The notes: a model not told the origin generated them from the letters alone. Shown: positions 44,191 through 52,730, counted from the first letter of the stretch. The stretch: 64,000 nucleotides of DNA from Hyphomicrobiales bacterium (GCA_028290285.1 JAQGKD010000090.1:1-64000); one strand, 5' to 3'. Numbers and translations are program-made.

Positions 44191-44452
44191 GCGTTAAAAT
44201 GGGGGGTAAGGGGGGTGTCATAGAGCTCAGTCTCTCTACCCCTTACGACGAAGGACGTTGATTATCCTGAATCCCTATACGACAGACACGGTTGAATGTT
44301 GGGGGTCCCCTCAAGGGGCCCCCCATCCACAATATTTCTGTAAAGATCGTTACTTACGTTGAGGTTTTGAAATCTATTAACAGCGCGCGCGGAAAATTTT
44401 GGCTTTCAGGCATTAAGCCGATATCCTGACAAAAATACGTCGGGAGGTTGAA
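44191..44452. other. AT-rich intergenic segment with a G/C-clustered hairpin
   Basis: No gene is seen. At 44301-44324 a nested palindrome (GGGGG, CCCC, TCAA, GGGG, CCCCC) forms a strong hairpin without a T run. Around 44330-44440 the DNA is AT-rich and probably holds the promoter of the small exported protein gene at 44453. Confidence 0.55.
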
Positions 44453-44920
44453 TTGAGATCACGAATCGCGCTTGTCCTAATGCTGGCCGGTCTCTGCATG
44501 CCGGCCTCCGCAGAGGGCACCAGAAAGGTCGACGCGCCGGCATGTACGGTCGCAACAGGGAAGTTGGTCCAAGCTGGCGCCGCCTTTGACCATTTTTCAC
44601 CGCTCGGAGAGACCGTCTTCCTTCGTCACCCTTTGATCCCCGAACTCACGTTGTTGTGCGCAGTCATTTCAGGGCCACACGTCAACGCAAATTGGGATCA
44701 AAGCGGGTTTCCACCGAACGCATGGTTTTCTGCAGTCGCAAACCTCGGGACTGCAGTTACGAGGCTTCCCGCAAAGCAGATCCTGCAGCTCGTGAGGCGG
44801 TGTTACCAGGCTGCGCAGAAGGACGAGTCGGAAATGAGCGATCTTAACCTTCCGGGTATCCACATCGAGTGCCAGGCAGAGACAGATGCGGTAAGCGTCG
44901 GGATCTCAACACTGAACTGA
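44453..44920 (+). CDS. Exported hypothetical protein (moron), 155 aa
   Basis: TTG start with GGGAGG 7 nt upstream, product LRSRIALVLMLAGLCMPASAE with a clear signal peptide. The mature protein has three cysteines and no known motif. It lies alone on the + strand between the left operators and repressor genes, on an AT-rich background, which is the lambda rex/moron position. It may alter the lysogen's envelope; function unknown. Confidence 0.65.
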   Translation: MRSRIALVLMLAGLCMPASAEGTRKVDAPACTVATGKLVQAGAAFDHFSPLGETVFLRHPLIPELTLLCAVISGPHVNANWDQSGFPPNAWFSAVANLGTAVTRLPAKQILQLVRRCYQAAQKDESEMSDLNLPGIHIECQAETDAVSVGISTLN

Positions 44921-44958
44921 AAACGCGGGTTTCGCAGTTGGGCGCGAAGGAAGGGCAA

Positions 44959-45210
44959 TCAGCCCATCCATTGGCCGATGCCACCATGGCGAGAGCAGGC
45001 ACCACGACGATGATGCGAAAGGCTGTGCGTTCCGTCACGGCAGATGGCGGAGATATGGCCAAAGTCTTTTCCGGAATGGGTCGGACGGTGAACGATAGAG
45101 CCATCGCTGGATCGGTAGTACCTACTTCCTCCGTGGGAGCTTCGCGCAAACGCGGTGCTTGAAAACACAAGAGAAGAAATGGCGAAGGCGATAGAGAACA
45201 AACGATTCAT
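44959..45210 (-). CDS. Small exported protein with DUF3761-like C-terminus
   Basis: From ATG 45210 (GAGG upstream) the 83-residue product has a leader MNRLFSIAFAISSLVF ending near TAFARS. The C-terminal ICRDGTHSLSHHRRGACSRHGG matches the DUF3761 pattern with two conserved cysteines and a basic HRRGAC core. A longer frame upstream is a shadow. It is probably a lysogenic-conversion gene in the repressor region. Confidence 0.7.
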   Translation of the reverse strand: MNRLFSIAFAISSLVFSSTAFARSSHGGSRYYRSSDGSIVHRPTHSGKDFGHISAICRDGTHSLSHHRRGACSRHGGIGQWMG

Positions 45211-45244
45211 CGTAAGGCCTCGGTCCGCATCCAGACGTCCGTGA

Positions 45245-45616
45245 TCACCTCCATGTGCCATTCTCAAAGACAGACACAATCTGGATGGATCCCCCACCGA
45301 CGACACAGAGGCGCGGAGTATATTTGTCCTCCCCTTCGTTATAGCCGCCGAGCTCAACGACAGCCTTCCCGTTCTTGAGCCACGACTCCATAGCCTTGAT
45401 CTTCGATTTTCCCGCAAAAAGCTTGTCTCTGTTGGCTTCCGCAAACTTCACGCATTCGGAAGATGCGTCAGTCCAATAGTGGATGAGTGTGCCGGGGGAC
45501 GGAAATCCGGAGTAGCCCCAGTAGGCCAGAGGAATTGCAAGTGCGATCAACCAGCCTTTGCTGCTCTTGCTGGGCGCTGAACCGCTAGCTGCCGGCGTCG
45601 CCTCTGAATTCGCCAT
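45245..45616 (-). CDS. Hypothetical membrane-anchored protein, 123 aa
   Basis: Starts MANSEATPAASGSAP; the ATG 6 bp upstream is too close to GGGG. One hydrophobic segment (GWLIALAIPLAYWGYSGF, about 23-40) anchors a C-terminal domain with two cysteines, probably periplasmic. It lies between the repressor gene and the DUF3761 gene, same strand, 26 bp after the repressor stop, so it is likely transcribed with the repressor in the lysogen. Confidence 0.65.
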   Translation of the reverse strand: MANSEATPAASGSAPSKSSKGWLIALAIPLAYWGYSGFPSPGTLIHYWTDASSECVKFAEANRDKLFAGKSKIKAMESWLKNGKAVVELGGYNEGEDKYTPRLCVVGGGSIQIVSVFENGTWR

Positions 45617-45642
45617 CTCCATCCCCTATGTATTTTTTGGCT

Positions 45643-46362
45643 TCATCCGCGGTGAAACTTACCAACCACCTTGAAGCATTTCTGCCATTCCAATTTTTCG
45701 AGCTTCAGTTCCAACGGCGGATTGTACTGCTTGACTATCCAATACTCGCCGTTCGAGCGCACAAATTCCTTGATGAGCGCGCGCATCTCCCCGAGCCGAT
45801 GATCCTTGGCGTAGAGAACGCAATCGTCACCGCCCAAGGGGGGCATCTGCGGGTTCACCCAAGCCTTGTCGCCCGGCTTAAACGCTGGATGCATCGAATC
45901 GCCCGTAACGATGATGGCGTAAGCCTTCTTCACATGGGCGAGAGTGTATGGGCGCTCCACCCAGTCAACCGGATCGGTATCGACAATCAACTCACCCTCG
46001 CCGCCTTCGGCCGAGGCGTAGACCGGCATCTTGTTGGATTTGTCGAAGAACTCTGGCTCTGGAACGGAAGAAATCTGCGTGGCGGGTTCTGATCCTACGC
46101 GAGGCGGCTCTACGTCAGCGTCAGGCTTCCGGCCTGACAACCACTCGGGTGTCACCTCAAGAGCAGATGCTAGGCGTTCAAGGTTCTGCCAGCGCGGATT
46201 GTACGGTTGACCGGCGTCGGCTCTGCGAGTGATATTTCGGATCGTATCGCGATGAAGACCGGCCGCCTTGGATGCCCCCTCCGGAGAAATGTGGAGTTGC
46301 ATTAGCCGCAAGCGTATCCGCGCAGCTAGCTCTTTTGTCGCGGCGACTCGATCTTCGGTCAT
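45643..46362 (-). CDS. Prophage repressor, HTH + S24 peptidase-like domain
   Basis: A 239-residue C2/LexA-type repressor. The N-terminal HTH (about 12-75) reads ASKAAGLHRDTIRNITRR. The C-terminal S24 domain has Ser156 in VTGDSMHPAFKPGD and Lys198 in RALIKEF as the likely Ser-Lys dyad. No obvious Ala-Gly autocleavage site is present in the linker, though AEGGEG lies near residue 118. ATG at 46362 abuts an operator, and a TATATT box at 46369-46374 (- strand) would put the transcript start on or near the AUG, as in lambda cI. Confidence 0.92.
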   Translation of the reverse strand: MTEDRVAATKELAARIRLRLMQLHISPEGASKAAGLHRDTIRNITRRADAGQPYNPRWQNLERLASALEVTPEWLSGRKPDADVEPPRVGSEPATQISSVPEPEFFDKSNKMPVYASAEGGEGELIVDTDPVDWVERPYTLAHVKKAYAIIVTGDSMHPAFKPGDKAWVNPQMPPLGGDDCVLYAKDHRLGEMRALIKEFVRSNGEYWIVKQYNPPLELKLEKLEWQKCFKVVGKFHRG

Positions 46363-46438
46363 GCGGGAAATATACCTCGACTCAAAACCGCATGCTGAGC
46401 GGTAAATAACCCGTTGACAGATGCGGTATTCATCCCGC
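46363..46438. promoter_or_regulatory. Right operator block: three operators between repressor and rightward operon
   Basis: GCGGGAAATATACCTC (46363-46378), GCGGTAAATAACCCGT (46399-46414) and GCGGTATTCATCCCGC (46423-46438) share the half-site of the left block. TTGACA at 46414-46419 followed by the third operator before 46439 fits the rightward promoter with the operator between -35 and -10. The first operator overlaps the repressor promoter. Together they form a cI/cro-style switch. Confidence 0.8.
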
Positions 46439-46449
46439 ATCTTTACCGC

Positions 46450-46710
46450 ATGAGCCAGATTGAGAGCATGTTCGCGGTGGCAACCGCATTCGGGGAGGCC
46501 CGCCAGATCGGCGAGGCCAGGATCTCAACCATCGTGTTCAACGACGGGCGTCGCTTGAAGCGGGTTAGGGAAGGGGCCGACATCGGCGCGCGTTCCATTG
46601 AGAAGGCGCTGCAGTGGTTCTCGGACCACTGGCCCGTAGGAGCCGAGTGGCCGTCCGACGTCCCGCGCCCCGAGCCGCATGCCCCGGAAGCCCAGAGCGA
46701 GGTCGCGTAA
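46450..46710 (+). CDS. First rightward early protein, possible Cro-like regulator
   Basis: ATG at 46450 (MSQIESMFAVATAFGEARQIG) starts only 30 bp after the -35, so the transcript may be leaderless. The 86-residue product has a helix-rich core with RRLKRVREGADIGARSIEKAL and an acidic/Pro-rich tail. No HTH is certain. Position immediately after the right operators is that of cro. A frame extending 36 bp upstream is overlapped by operators and not favoured. Confidence 0.6.
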   Translation: MSQIESMFAVATAFGEARQIGEARISTIVFNDGRRLKRVREGADIGARSIEKALQWFSDHWPVGAEWPSDVPRPEPHAPEAQSEVA

Positions 46711-46711
46711 A

Positions 46712-47146
46712 ATGTCGGCGGTCGCATTCCCATCATCATCACTCCGTCCTCGCCGTCTCCCTTCGACGCTGGCGGGAACATCGCGTGGCTTAGCTGAACA
46801 CTCCACAGGTGAATACCGGACAACTGTCGGTTCTTGCCGCACAGCCGTCGAGGATAGGCTCATCCAGTTTCTCCGGTCCCGGCATCCACGGAAGACCGCT
46901 GAGAACGTTGCGATCGACATCGGATGCTCAACGGCTGCCGTGGCGAAGTGGATCGAGCGCAGAAGTCTTCCAATGCTTCCCAGCTTTCTGCGGCTGCTGA
47001 GTGCCTACGGGCCCGAGTTTCTCGCGGCGATCATGCACCAACCGGATGGTTGGTTGGTCGAAGCTCGACGTTCCGTGAGGCAGGTGGAGCTAGAAGCGCA
47101 GCGTGCGCGGATCGACCGTGAACTCGAAGCTTGCAGAATTCTCTAA
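46712..47146 (+). CDS. Helix-turn-helix phage protein, 144 aa
   Basis: Begins 1 bp after the preceding stop (MSAVAFPSSSLRPRR), with GAGGTC upstream. Residues 50-100 form an HTH: AENVAIDIGCSTAAVAKWIERR, the pattern of YdaS/Cro-like and Rhizobiales phage regulators. The C-terminus has a helical tail. It probably regulates early genes or replication. The first 40 residues are Ser/Arg-rich and the true start could be later. Confidence 0.7.
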   Translation: MSAVAFPSSSLRPRRLPSTLAGTSRGLAEHSTGEYRTTVGSCRTAVEDRLIQFLRSRHPRKTAENVAIDIGCSTAAVAKWIERRSLPMLPSFLRLLSAYGPEFLAAIMHQPDGWLVEARRSVRQVELEAQRARIDRELEACRIL

Positions 47147-47392
47147 TCATCGAATGGGCGTGAGCCACGGTGATCTGACTAAGCGTAGGCCACCCGTGAT
47201 CGGCGCGTAACAGCCGACCGGACTCTGATCTGTCACCGAAAGTTTTTCTATGCAGCGGCGCGGCATCCAGCGGCTCTTTTGGGCCGCTCTCTCGACGAGC
47301 CTTCACTGGCTCGCGCGACTTCTCCTCAACGGTGCCGATCGCTGCCTCAAGCTGGCTCTGGCCTGCGGTCGTCGCGCGCGGGCAGGTGGCCC

Positions 47393-47647
47393 ATGAGTGC
47401 CGCTGACGACGCATGGCGTCTCGTTCTGAAAAGGAATGAGCTGACCGCCTCCCTCAACATCATCGAACACGCCTCGACCTACGGCTCGATCAGCGGCGGC
47501 CAACTCGCACAGAGTTTTCTTCAAGGCGTCATCTTCGCCCTGGTCGAGATTATGGGCGAAGAGGCCACCTTCAACATCGTGACGCGCGCCGCCAACGGGA
47601 TCGGCGCGCGGCTGGTCGCCAATGTCCCGCCTATTGGAAAGGAATGA
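47393..47647 (+). CDS. Hypothetical phage protein, 84 aa
   Basis: ATG at 47393 (MSAADDAWRLVLKRNELT) with AGGTGG upstream. Compact helical protein, no membrane segment, with FLQGVIFALVEIMGEEATFN as a hydrophobic core. A longer frame upstream is Arg/Ser-rich and not supported. Its stop overlaps the next ATG as ATGA. The 246 bp before it hold no convincing gene. Confidence 0.6.
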   Translation: MSAADDAWRLVLKRNELTASLNIIEHASTYGSISGGQLAQSFLQGVIFALVEIMGEEATFNIVTRAANGIGARLVANVPPIGKE

Positions 47648-47649
47648 AC

Positions 47650-48093
47650 ATGTCGAACACGATCGATAGCAGTATCGCGAAGCAGTTTGTGGGCGATATC
47701 CAACGGCACCTCGCCGACAAAGAATCGTTGCGCGGCGAATTCATGCAGCGGTGCAAGACGATCAACGAGCACATCTCCGATGTGAAGGATCGCGCAAAAG
47801 AGGCAGGAATACCGCGCAAGGCTCTGAACACCATTCTCAAGAAAATGGACCTCACGGCCAAAATCGAGGGGCTGACCGACGGTCTAGATGAGGAGGAAAT
47901 CGAGCAGGTCGAGCTCCTCGAGGCCGCGCTTGGCACATTCGCCGACACGCCCCTGGGCGCCAGCGCCGTCGAAAAGGCAGAAGCCCGCCAGCAAGAGCGC
48001 GCTTCAAAGGTCCGCAGCCTGACAGCTGATCCGTCTGCCGAAAACGTCACGCGCCTGCGTGACGGGATCAAGCAGCTGAAAGACGAGGGCTGA
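47650..48093 (+). CDS. Coiled-coil phage protein, GapR-like N-terminus
   Basis: A 147-residue protein (MSNTIDSSIAKQFVGDIQ), AAAGGA 6 nt before 47650; the ATG 6 bp earlier overlaps the previous stop. Residues 15-60 (DKESLRGEFMQRCKTINEHISDVKDRAKEAG, then IPRKALNTILK) follow the layout of DUF2312/GapR nucleoid proteins, where the same helix bundle binds overtwisted DNA. The rest is acidic coiled coil. DNA-structural role is inference. Confidence 0.7.
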   Translation: MSNTIDSSIAKQFVGDIQRHLADKESLRGEFMQRCKTINEHISDVKDRAKEAGIPRKALNTILKKMDLTAKIEGLTDGLDEEEIEQVELLEAALGTFADTPLGASAVEKAEARQQERASKVRSLTADPSAENVTRLRDGIKQLKDEG

Positions 48094-48098
48094 TCGTC

Positions 48099-48731
48099 AT
48101 GACCGAGGCCGCGCTCATCGTAGCTCTGGATATCGCGACCACGACCGGCGTCGCCTACGGGCGCGTCGGTGAGGCGCCGCGGTTCATGTCGCAATCCTTC
48201 CGCGCCGACACGTCGGATATCTCCGGCCATGTCGACGCGAGCGCGAAGGCGCAGGTCTGGGCGATCGACTTCCTCAACACCGTCCAGCCCGACTTCCTTG
48301 TGATCGAGGCGCCCCTCGAATTCACGCCGCACGGCGGAAACGCGAACACGACCATTCGCCTCACGTCCCTGGTTTCGATCGTCGGCGCCGTCGCAAAAAA
48401 CCTCGGTTACGCGGTCCGTTTCGGCAAGGTCTCGACGGTGCGCTCGGCCTTTCTCGGTCGCGGCAACGGAAACCTGCCCGGGGATTTCGCGAAGCGCGAG
48501 GTGATGCGGTTCTGCCTCGGGGCAGGGTGGAAGCCCAGCACACTGGATCAGGCCGACGCTGGCGCGCTCTGGTGGTGGTTCGGCAACGAGCTGCAGCCAC
48601 AGACCTCACAGCCGATGTCGCCCCTGCTGCTCAAGATCCTGCCGGTGCAGCGCCCCGTGAAAGGCGAGAATATCCGCCGCGCCCCACAGAACTTCCGCCG
48701 TCCGGAGAACTTTGACGGAGGAGCGTTCTGA
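48099..48731 (+). CDS. RuvC-like Holliday junction resolvase, phage type
   Basis: A 210-residue RNase-H-fold nuclease. Asp11 in IVALDIATTTGVAYG, Glu70 in FLVIEAPLEF and the C-terminal acidic pair in LDQADAGALWWW supply the RuvC/RusA-like metal site. It also has a KVSTVRSAFLGRGNG loop. Resolvases of this kind cut branched DNA before packaging. The gene overlaps the next start (TGATG). Confidence 0.8.
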   Translation: MTEAALIVALDIATTTGVAYGRVGEAPRFMSQSFRADTSDISGHVDASAKAQVWAIDFLNTVQPDFLVIEAPLEFTPHGGNANTTIRLTSLVSIVGAVAKNLGYAVRFGKVSTVRSAFLGRGNGNLPGDFAKREVMRFCLGAGWKPSTLDQADAGALWWWFGNELQPQTSQPMSPLLLKILPVQRPVKGENIRRAPQNFRRPENFDGGAF

Positions 48732-48958
48732 TGGACCTCGGGCCCGCTCTCAATCTGACGCAAATGCACGAACTGCTCGGCGCGGTCGAACTGCGTGCGA
48801 CAGGTTCTGACGGGCGTCCATCCGCCGAAGCTTTCGTGCGGCTCACGCAGGCCGAGATCCTGGGTCTTCGCCGAACAGCGAACCTCATTCTGCAACTCAC
48901 CCCGCATGCCGATCGCGTGCGTGACATGATCTCACCCCGCCAGAGGAGGAGCCGTTGA
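48731..48958 (+). CDS. Hypothetical phage protein, 75 aa
   Basis: MDLGPALNLTQMHELLGAV; GGAGGAG upstream, start overlapping the previous stop. Helical, ends in basic RQRRSR. It precedes another small gene whose TTG start overlaps its stop (TTGA). No family recognised. Confidence 0.65.
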   Translation: MDLGPALNLTQMHELLGAVELRATGSDGRPSAEAFVRLTQAEILGLRRTANLILQLTPHADRVRDMISPRQRRSR

Positions 48959-49281
48959 GCCGGTCGCGTTGGGATAGACAGCGGGATGCACGGCTCGCGT
49001 TTCTGATCGGATCCCGTTGGAGCATCGAGCGGATCGCGGCCGATCCGATCATCGACACGTCAGAGGTCAACGTCCGCCGACGCGCCTGCGTTCTCGGTCT
49101 GTCGATCCGCGGCGAAAAGGGCATCTGGATTTCGCTTCCACGAGACACGGCCGAGGCCTTTGGGCGCGCGGCCACGCGGCGCTCGCTCACGATCGAGGGC
49201 ATGGTCCGGCTGTTTGTGCTCGCCGGTGGGCAGGACGCGGGCCTGATCGACAACGTCGTGGACGATGGAGCACCGGCATGA
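48955..49281 (+). CDS. Small phage DNA-binding-like protein, 108 aa
   Basis: TTG start with AGAGGAGGAG upstream. The N-terminal half (WDRQRDARLAFLIGSRWSIERIAADPII) looks like a GcrA/sigma-like HTH, and the C-terminal part carries ISLPRDTAEAFGRAATRR, a ribbon-helix-helix-like segment. It may be a phage transcription factor. Stop overlaps the methyltransferase start. Confidence 0.65.
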   Translation: MSRSRWDRQRDARLAFLIGSRWSIERIAADPIIDTSEVNVRRRACVLGLSIRGEKGIWISLPRDTAEAFGRAATRRSLTIEGMVRLFVLAGGQDAGLIDNVVDDGAPA

Positions 49282-49853
49282 ACGACGAGCACCGCATCCT
49301 CAACGCAAAGATCTGGGACCGTCATCCGGACGACTGGTACGTCGAGCCGGAATGGGTTTCCGAGCGGCTGTTCGCAACCGAGAAGTTCGAGGGCAACGTC
49401 TATGACCCGGCTTGCGGCATGGGCCGAATTCTGAAAGCGGCAGCAGCGGCCGGGTTGGAACACGTTGGAAGCGACTTGATAATGCGGTCGGAATCCTGCC
49501 GGATGCAGATGGATTTCCTCACGGAGGCGTTCTATCGCGCCGACAACATCGTCAGCAATCCGCCGTTCAAGCATGCCGAAGCCTTCGTCGTTCGCGCGCT
49601 AGAGCGCGCGACGGGAAAGGTCGCGATGCTGCTGCCATCCAAATGGATGCATGGCGATAAGCGTTCGCGCTGGCTTGAGACGACACCTCTGCGTCGTGTC
49701 CTTTACATCACGCCGCGCCCATCCATGCCTCCAGGGCCGGTCATCGAGGCCGGGATCAACCCGGGCGGTGGCAAGGAAGACTTCGCGTGGTTCATTTGGC
49801 TGCGCGGTTACGATGGCCGTCCTGAGAGCAGCTGGCTCCGGAGGGAAGCATGA
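49278..49853 (+). CDS. DNA adenine methyltransferase-like protein
   Basis: A 191-residue protein starting MNDEHRILNAKIWDRHPDDW. AdoMet motif I is DPACGMG (43-49) and the catalytic motif IV is NPPF (94-97), diagnostic of N6-adenine or N4-cytosine DNA methylases. A longer upstream frame is a shadow. Short and without a target-recognition domain, it is an orphan phage methylase. ATGA-coupled on both sides. Confidence 0.85.
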   Translation: MNDEHRILNAKIWDRHPDDWYVEPEWVSERLFATEKFEGNVYDPACGMGRILKAAAAAGLEHVGSDLIMRSESCRMQMDFLTEAFYRADNIVSNPPFKHAEAFVVRALERATGKVAMLLPSKWMHGDKRSRWLETTPLRRVLYITPRPSMPPGPVIEAGINPGGGKEDFAWFIWLRGYDGRPESSWLRREA

Positions 49854-50959
49854 GCTCGCTCTCCCGCTTCGATCCCGTCGAGCTCGACGATCTGCGGCTA
49901 CAAAACCCCGTCTCGCGCATTTTCCGGGAGGCCGGCGTCACGCTCGACTCGCGTGGCATGTGCCGCTGTCCCTTCCATGGCGACAAGACCCCCAGCTGCG
50001 AGGTCAAGGACAAGATCCTCCGGTTCCGTTGCTACGGGTGCGGGGAGCGCGGCGACGTCATCGACGCCGTGCGCGCCTTCACCGGCAAGAGCTTTCCGGA
50101 GGCGGTTGCGCACCTCGGCGGCACGCGGCCGCTGACCCCTGTCCAGCGGCAGGAAGTGATCGAGCAGGCCGCGCAGGCAGAGACGGAGCGCGAGGTCGAA
50201 AACGAGCGCAAGCGTTCGAAGGCACGCCGCCTGTTCGGTGGCGGACTGGCGATCGCGGGCACCCACGCAGCGAAATACCTCGAGCGCCGTGGAATCGCGG
50301 TGGTGCCGCGCATGTGGGGTGATCTGCGCTTCCATCCTGCGCTGAAATATTACGCCGGCACGCCTGAGCCGATCGGCGAGTTTCCGGCGATGCTCGCCGC
50401 GATTCGGGATGTCGCCGGAACGATTATCGGGTGCCACCGAACCTACCTCGACCCGATTGAGCCGATGAAGCTTTCTGTCCCCGGGGGCGGCCCATCGAAG
50501 AAGATAGAGGGCCTGGCAGAAAACGGAATGATCTGGCTTTCCCCGCGCGGCGAGGGCTCATCCCTCATCACAGGCGAGGGAATCGAGAGCACGCTCTCCG
50601 GTTACCAGATGGCCGGCGAGCTCGGCGCTCCGGACGACGCGGCGGTGATCGCTGCCATCTCGCTCGGCAACCTCTCGGGCAGCTCCGTCGCACGCATCCC
50701 GCATCCGGTGAAAGCCAAGTCCACCATCCCAAACGGCATCCCCGATCACAACCGCCCCGGCATGATCCTCCCGGACCATATCGACGACGCGGTCTTCATC
50801 CTGGTCGACGGTGACAGCGAAGCTTTTGTCACGCGTGCACACGCTGCCACCGCCGGCCAGCGATTTTACGACCTTGCCCGCCGGGTTTTCTTGTGCCCCG
50901 CGCCTGCGGGCAAAGACCACAACGACGTGCTCCTGCAGCTGATTTCGGAGGATGTGTGA
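49850..50959 (+). CDS. Phage DNA primase (CHC2 zinc finger + Toprim)
   Basis: A 369-residue primase. The N-terminal CHC2-type zinc finger is at 38-66 (CRCPFHGDKTPSC, then RCYGCGERGD). A Toprim domain follows, with LITGEGIESTLSGY (Glu) and VFILVDGDSEAF (DxD). It primes lagging-strand synthesis for the adjacent helicase. GC-rich, intact, ATGA-coupled to the methylase gene; stop overlaps the next start. Confidence 0.92.
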   Translation: MSSLSRFDPVELDDLRLQNPVSRIFREAGVTLDSRGMCRCPFHGDKTPSCEVKDKILRFRCYGCGERGDVIDAVRAFTGKSFPEAVAHLGGTRPLTPVQRQEVIEQAAQAETEREVENERKRSKARRLFGGGLAIAGTHAAKYLERRGIAVVPRMWGDLRFHPALKYYAGTPEPIGEFPAMLAAIRDVAGTIIGCHRTYLDPIEPMKLSVPGGGPSKKIEGLAENGMIWLSPRGEGSSLITGEGIESTLSGYQMAGELGAPDDAAVIAAISLGNLSGSSVARIPHPVKAKSTIPNGIPDHNRPGMILPDHIDDAVFILVDGDSEAFVTRAHAATAGQRFYDLARRVFLCPAPAGKDHNDVLLQLISEDV

Positions 50960-51450
50960 TGAGGCGAATTCATGATCGTGAGAAGATCCTCGACGCATGG
51001 AGTAAAGGCCTGCCGACGGCTGAGATATGCGCCGAATGCAACGTGCAGCCGCGCACCCTCTACAGCTTCGTTCAGGTGGCCCGCGATCGTGGCGATCCGC
51101 GCGGCACGAGCCGCATTGGCGCGCAACCGCCGCGCCGGGGGAAGCAGTGCCACGACCATGAGGCGATTCTCGCACTGCATGCAAAATACCCGGAACTCAC
51201 CCTAAGCGGGATCGGCGAGCGCATTGGTTGCAATGCGAATTACGTGCGGTCGGTGATCCACTCCGCACGGCGAAAGGAAACATCCGAACCCTTCGCGTAT
51301 CCGTACGAGCCCGCCGCTGCTCTCCGGCCTCCGGAGCTCCAGCCGCTGCGCCCGCATTCCGGCGAGCAGCACGATGTCGTGGTGCGAAAGGGAGTCAGCC
51401 TTCCCCGTCTGCGCTGCCTCGAACACGCCATCTCCCTTTCCGCCGGCTGA
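50959..51450 (+). CDS. HTH phage protein, 163 aa
   Basis: MRRIHDREKILDAWSKGLPTA; two HTH-like segments: TAEICAECNVQPRTLYSFV and LSGIGERIGCNANYVRSVI. The second resembles winged helix-like phage proteins with replication genes. The C-terminus is Pro/Leu-rich and lacks fold signals. Between primase and helicase genes, it might be an origin-binding or helicase-loader protein. Confidence 0.65.
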   Translation: MRRIHDREKILDAWSKGLPTAEICAECNVQPRTLYSFVQVARDRGDPRGTSRIGAQPPRRGKQCHDHEAILALHAKYPELTLSGIGERIGCNANYVRSVIHSARRKETSEPFAYPYEPAAALRPPELQPLRPHSGEQHDVVVRKGVSLPRLRCLEHAISLSAG

Positions 51451-51461
51451 AACGGTTTCAA

Positions 51462-52730
51462 ATGAAACTCCCGCCCACCATCAGCATCGCTGATTATGTC
51501 GAGGAAACGCAGCGGCTCCTCAAGCCGCCGCGGGTGTCGCGTTATCGCCGCCTGCCGTTTTCGCGCCTCGACGAGCCGGGGCCGGAGCTGGAATACCTCG
51601 TCGACGATCTCCTGACCGCGAATGAGAAGTCGGTCGTCGCCGGAGCCAGCCTGTCTGGGAAGTCGTTCTTTGCGATCGATCTCGGGATGTCTCTGGCGAC
51701 CGGGCGGCCGTTCTTCGGGCACAAGGTGCTGATGCCTGGTCTGGTCATCTACCAGGCAGGCGAGGGCGCTCTCGGGATCAAGAAGCGTCTGCGCGCCTAT
51801 CGCCAGCACTTCGACCTCGACCCCAACGCCGACATCCCATTCGAGCTGCTGCAGGCGCCAATCGATCTCTACCATCCGGAGGCGGACACCACGCCGCTGA
51901 TCGAGGAGATCAACTGGATTAAGTCGGAGCACTCCCTGCCGTTGCGCGCCGTCTTTATCGACACGCTGGCGACCGCCACCGGCGGCGCCGACGAGAACTC
52001 GGGCAAGGACATGGGGACCGTCATGTCAAACATCGACCGGATCCGGCGCGAGACCGGCTCGCACGTCTGCCTGGTTCATCACATGAACGCCGCCGGTCTG
52101 AAACTGCGTGGCCACACGTCGATCTTCGCCAACGTCGACCAGGTAATCACGGTCACACTGGAAGAGGAGAACGGCTACAAAAAGCGGACCGCCATCCTGT
52201 CGAAACAGAAGGATGGCGAGGGCGGGGTGGCGATGCGGTTTGAGCTCGCGCAGGTGAAGCTCGGCATGCGCATCGATGGCAAGGAGATCACGTCCTGCGT
52301 CTGCATGCATGTGGGCGAGAAAGAAGCCGAAAAGCAGGCGCGCGAATCCGGCATGGCCGATCTAAAGCCCGGCCAGTTGAAGATCTTCAAGGCTCTGAAT
52401 GAGGCGATCCACAGGCAGGGTCGCAATCCGCCCGCCGATATCCGCGCTCCAATCTGGGCCTCCTGCTGCACGGTCACTGAGTGGCGCGACGAGATGATGC
52501 GCACAGCAGCAACCCCGGACGAGGACCAAAGCGCTCTGGTCGCGCGGGTGAAGAAGGCCCGCGATCGCGCCGAGGAGATGTTCCTGGCCAAGAACCTGAT
52601 CGCCAAGGACGGCATATGGATCTGGCGCACGAAGCGCCGGGTGTTCGGTCTCGATCGCAGTTCGCACCCGCGTGAGGCCGAGCCCGAACAGATGCCGCTC
52701 GACCCCGAACTGGACGAGGTGACGTTTTGA
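51462..52730 (+). CDS. RepA-like hexameric helicase / AAA ATPase
   Basis: A 422-residue RecA-fold ATPase. Walker A GASLSGKSF at 61-69, Walker B LRAVFIDTLATA, and VCLVHHMNAAG as the H-box typical of RSF1010 RepA-type replicative helicases. C-terminal 120 residues form a wing with WRTKRRVFGLDRS. ATG 51462 is favoured; the open frame to the left has no ribosome site. It partners with the primase at 49850. Confidence 0.88.
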   Translation: MKLPPTISIADYVEETQRLLKPPRVSRYRRLPFSRLDEPGPELEYLVDDLLTANEKSVVAGASLSGKSFFAIDLGMSLATGRPFFGHKVLMPGLVIYQAGEGALGIKKRLRAYRQHFDLDPNADIPFELLQAPIDLYHPEADTTPLIEEINWIKSEHSLPLRAVFIDTLATATGGADENSGKDMGTVMSNIDRIRRETGSHVCLVHHMNAAGLKLRGHTSIFANVDQVITVTLEEENGYKKRTAILSKQKDGEGGVAMRFELAQVKLGMRIDGKEITSCVCMHVGEKEAEKQARESGMADLKPGQLKIFKALNEAIHRQGRNPPADIRAPIWASCCTVTEWRDEMMRTAATPDEDQSALVARVKKARDRAEEMFLAKNLIAKDGIWIWRTKRRVFGLDRSSHPREAEPEQMPLDPELDEVTF

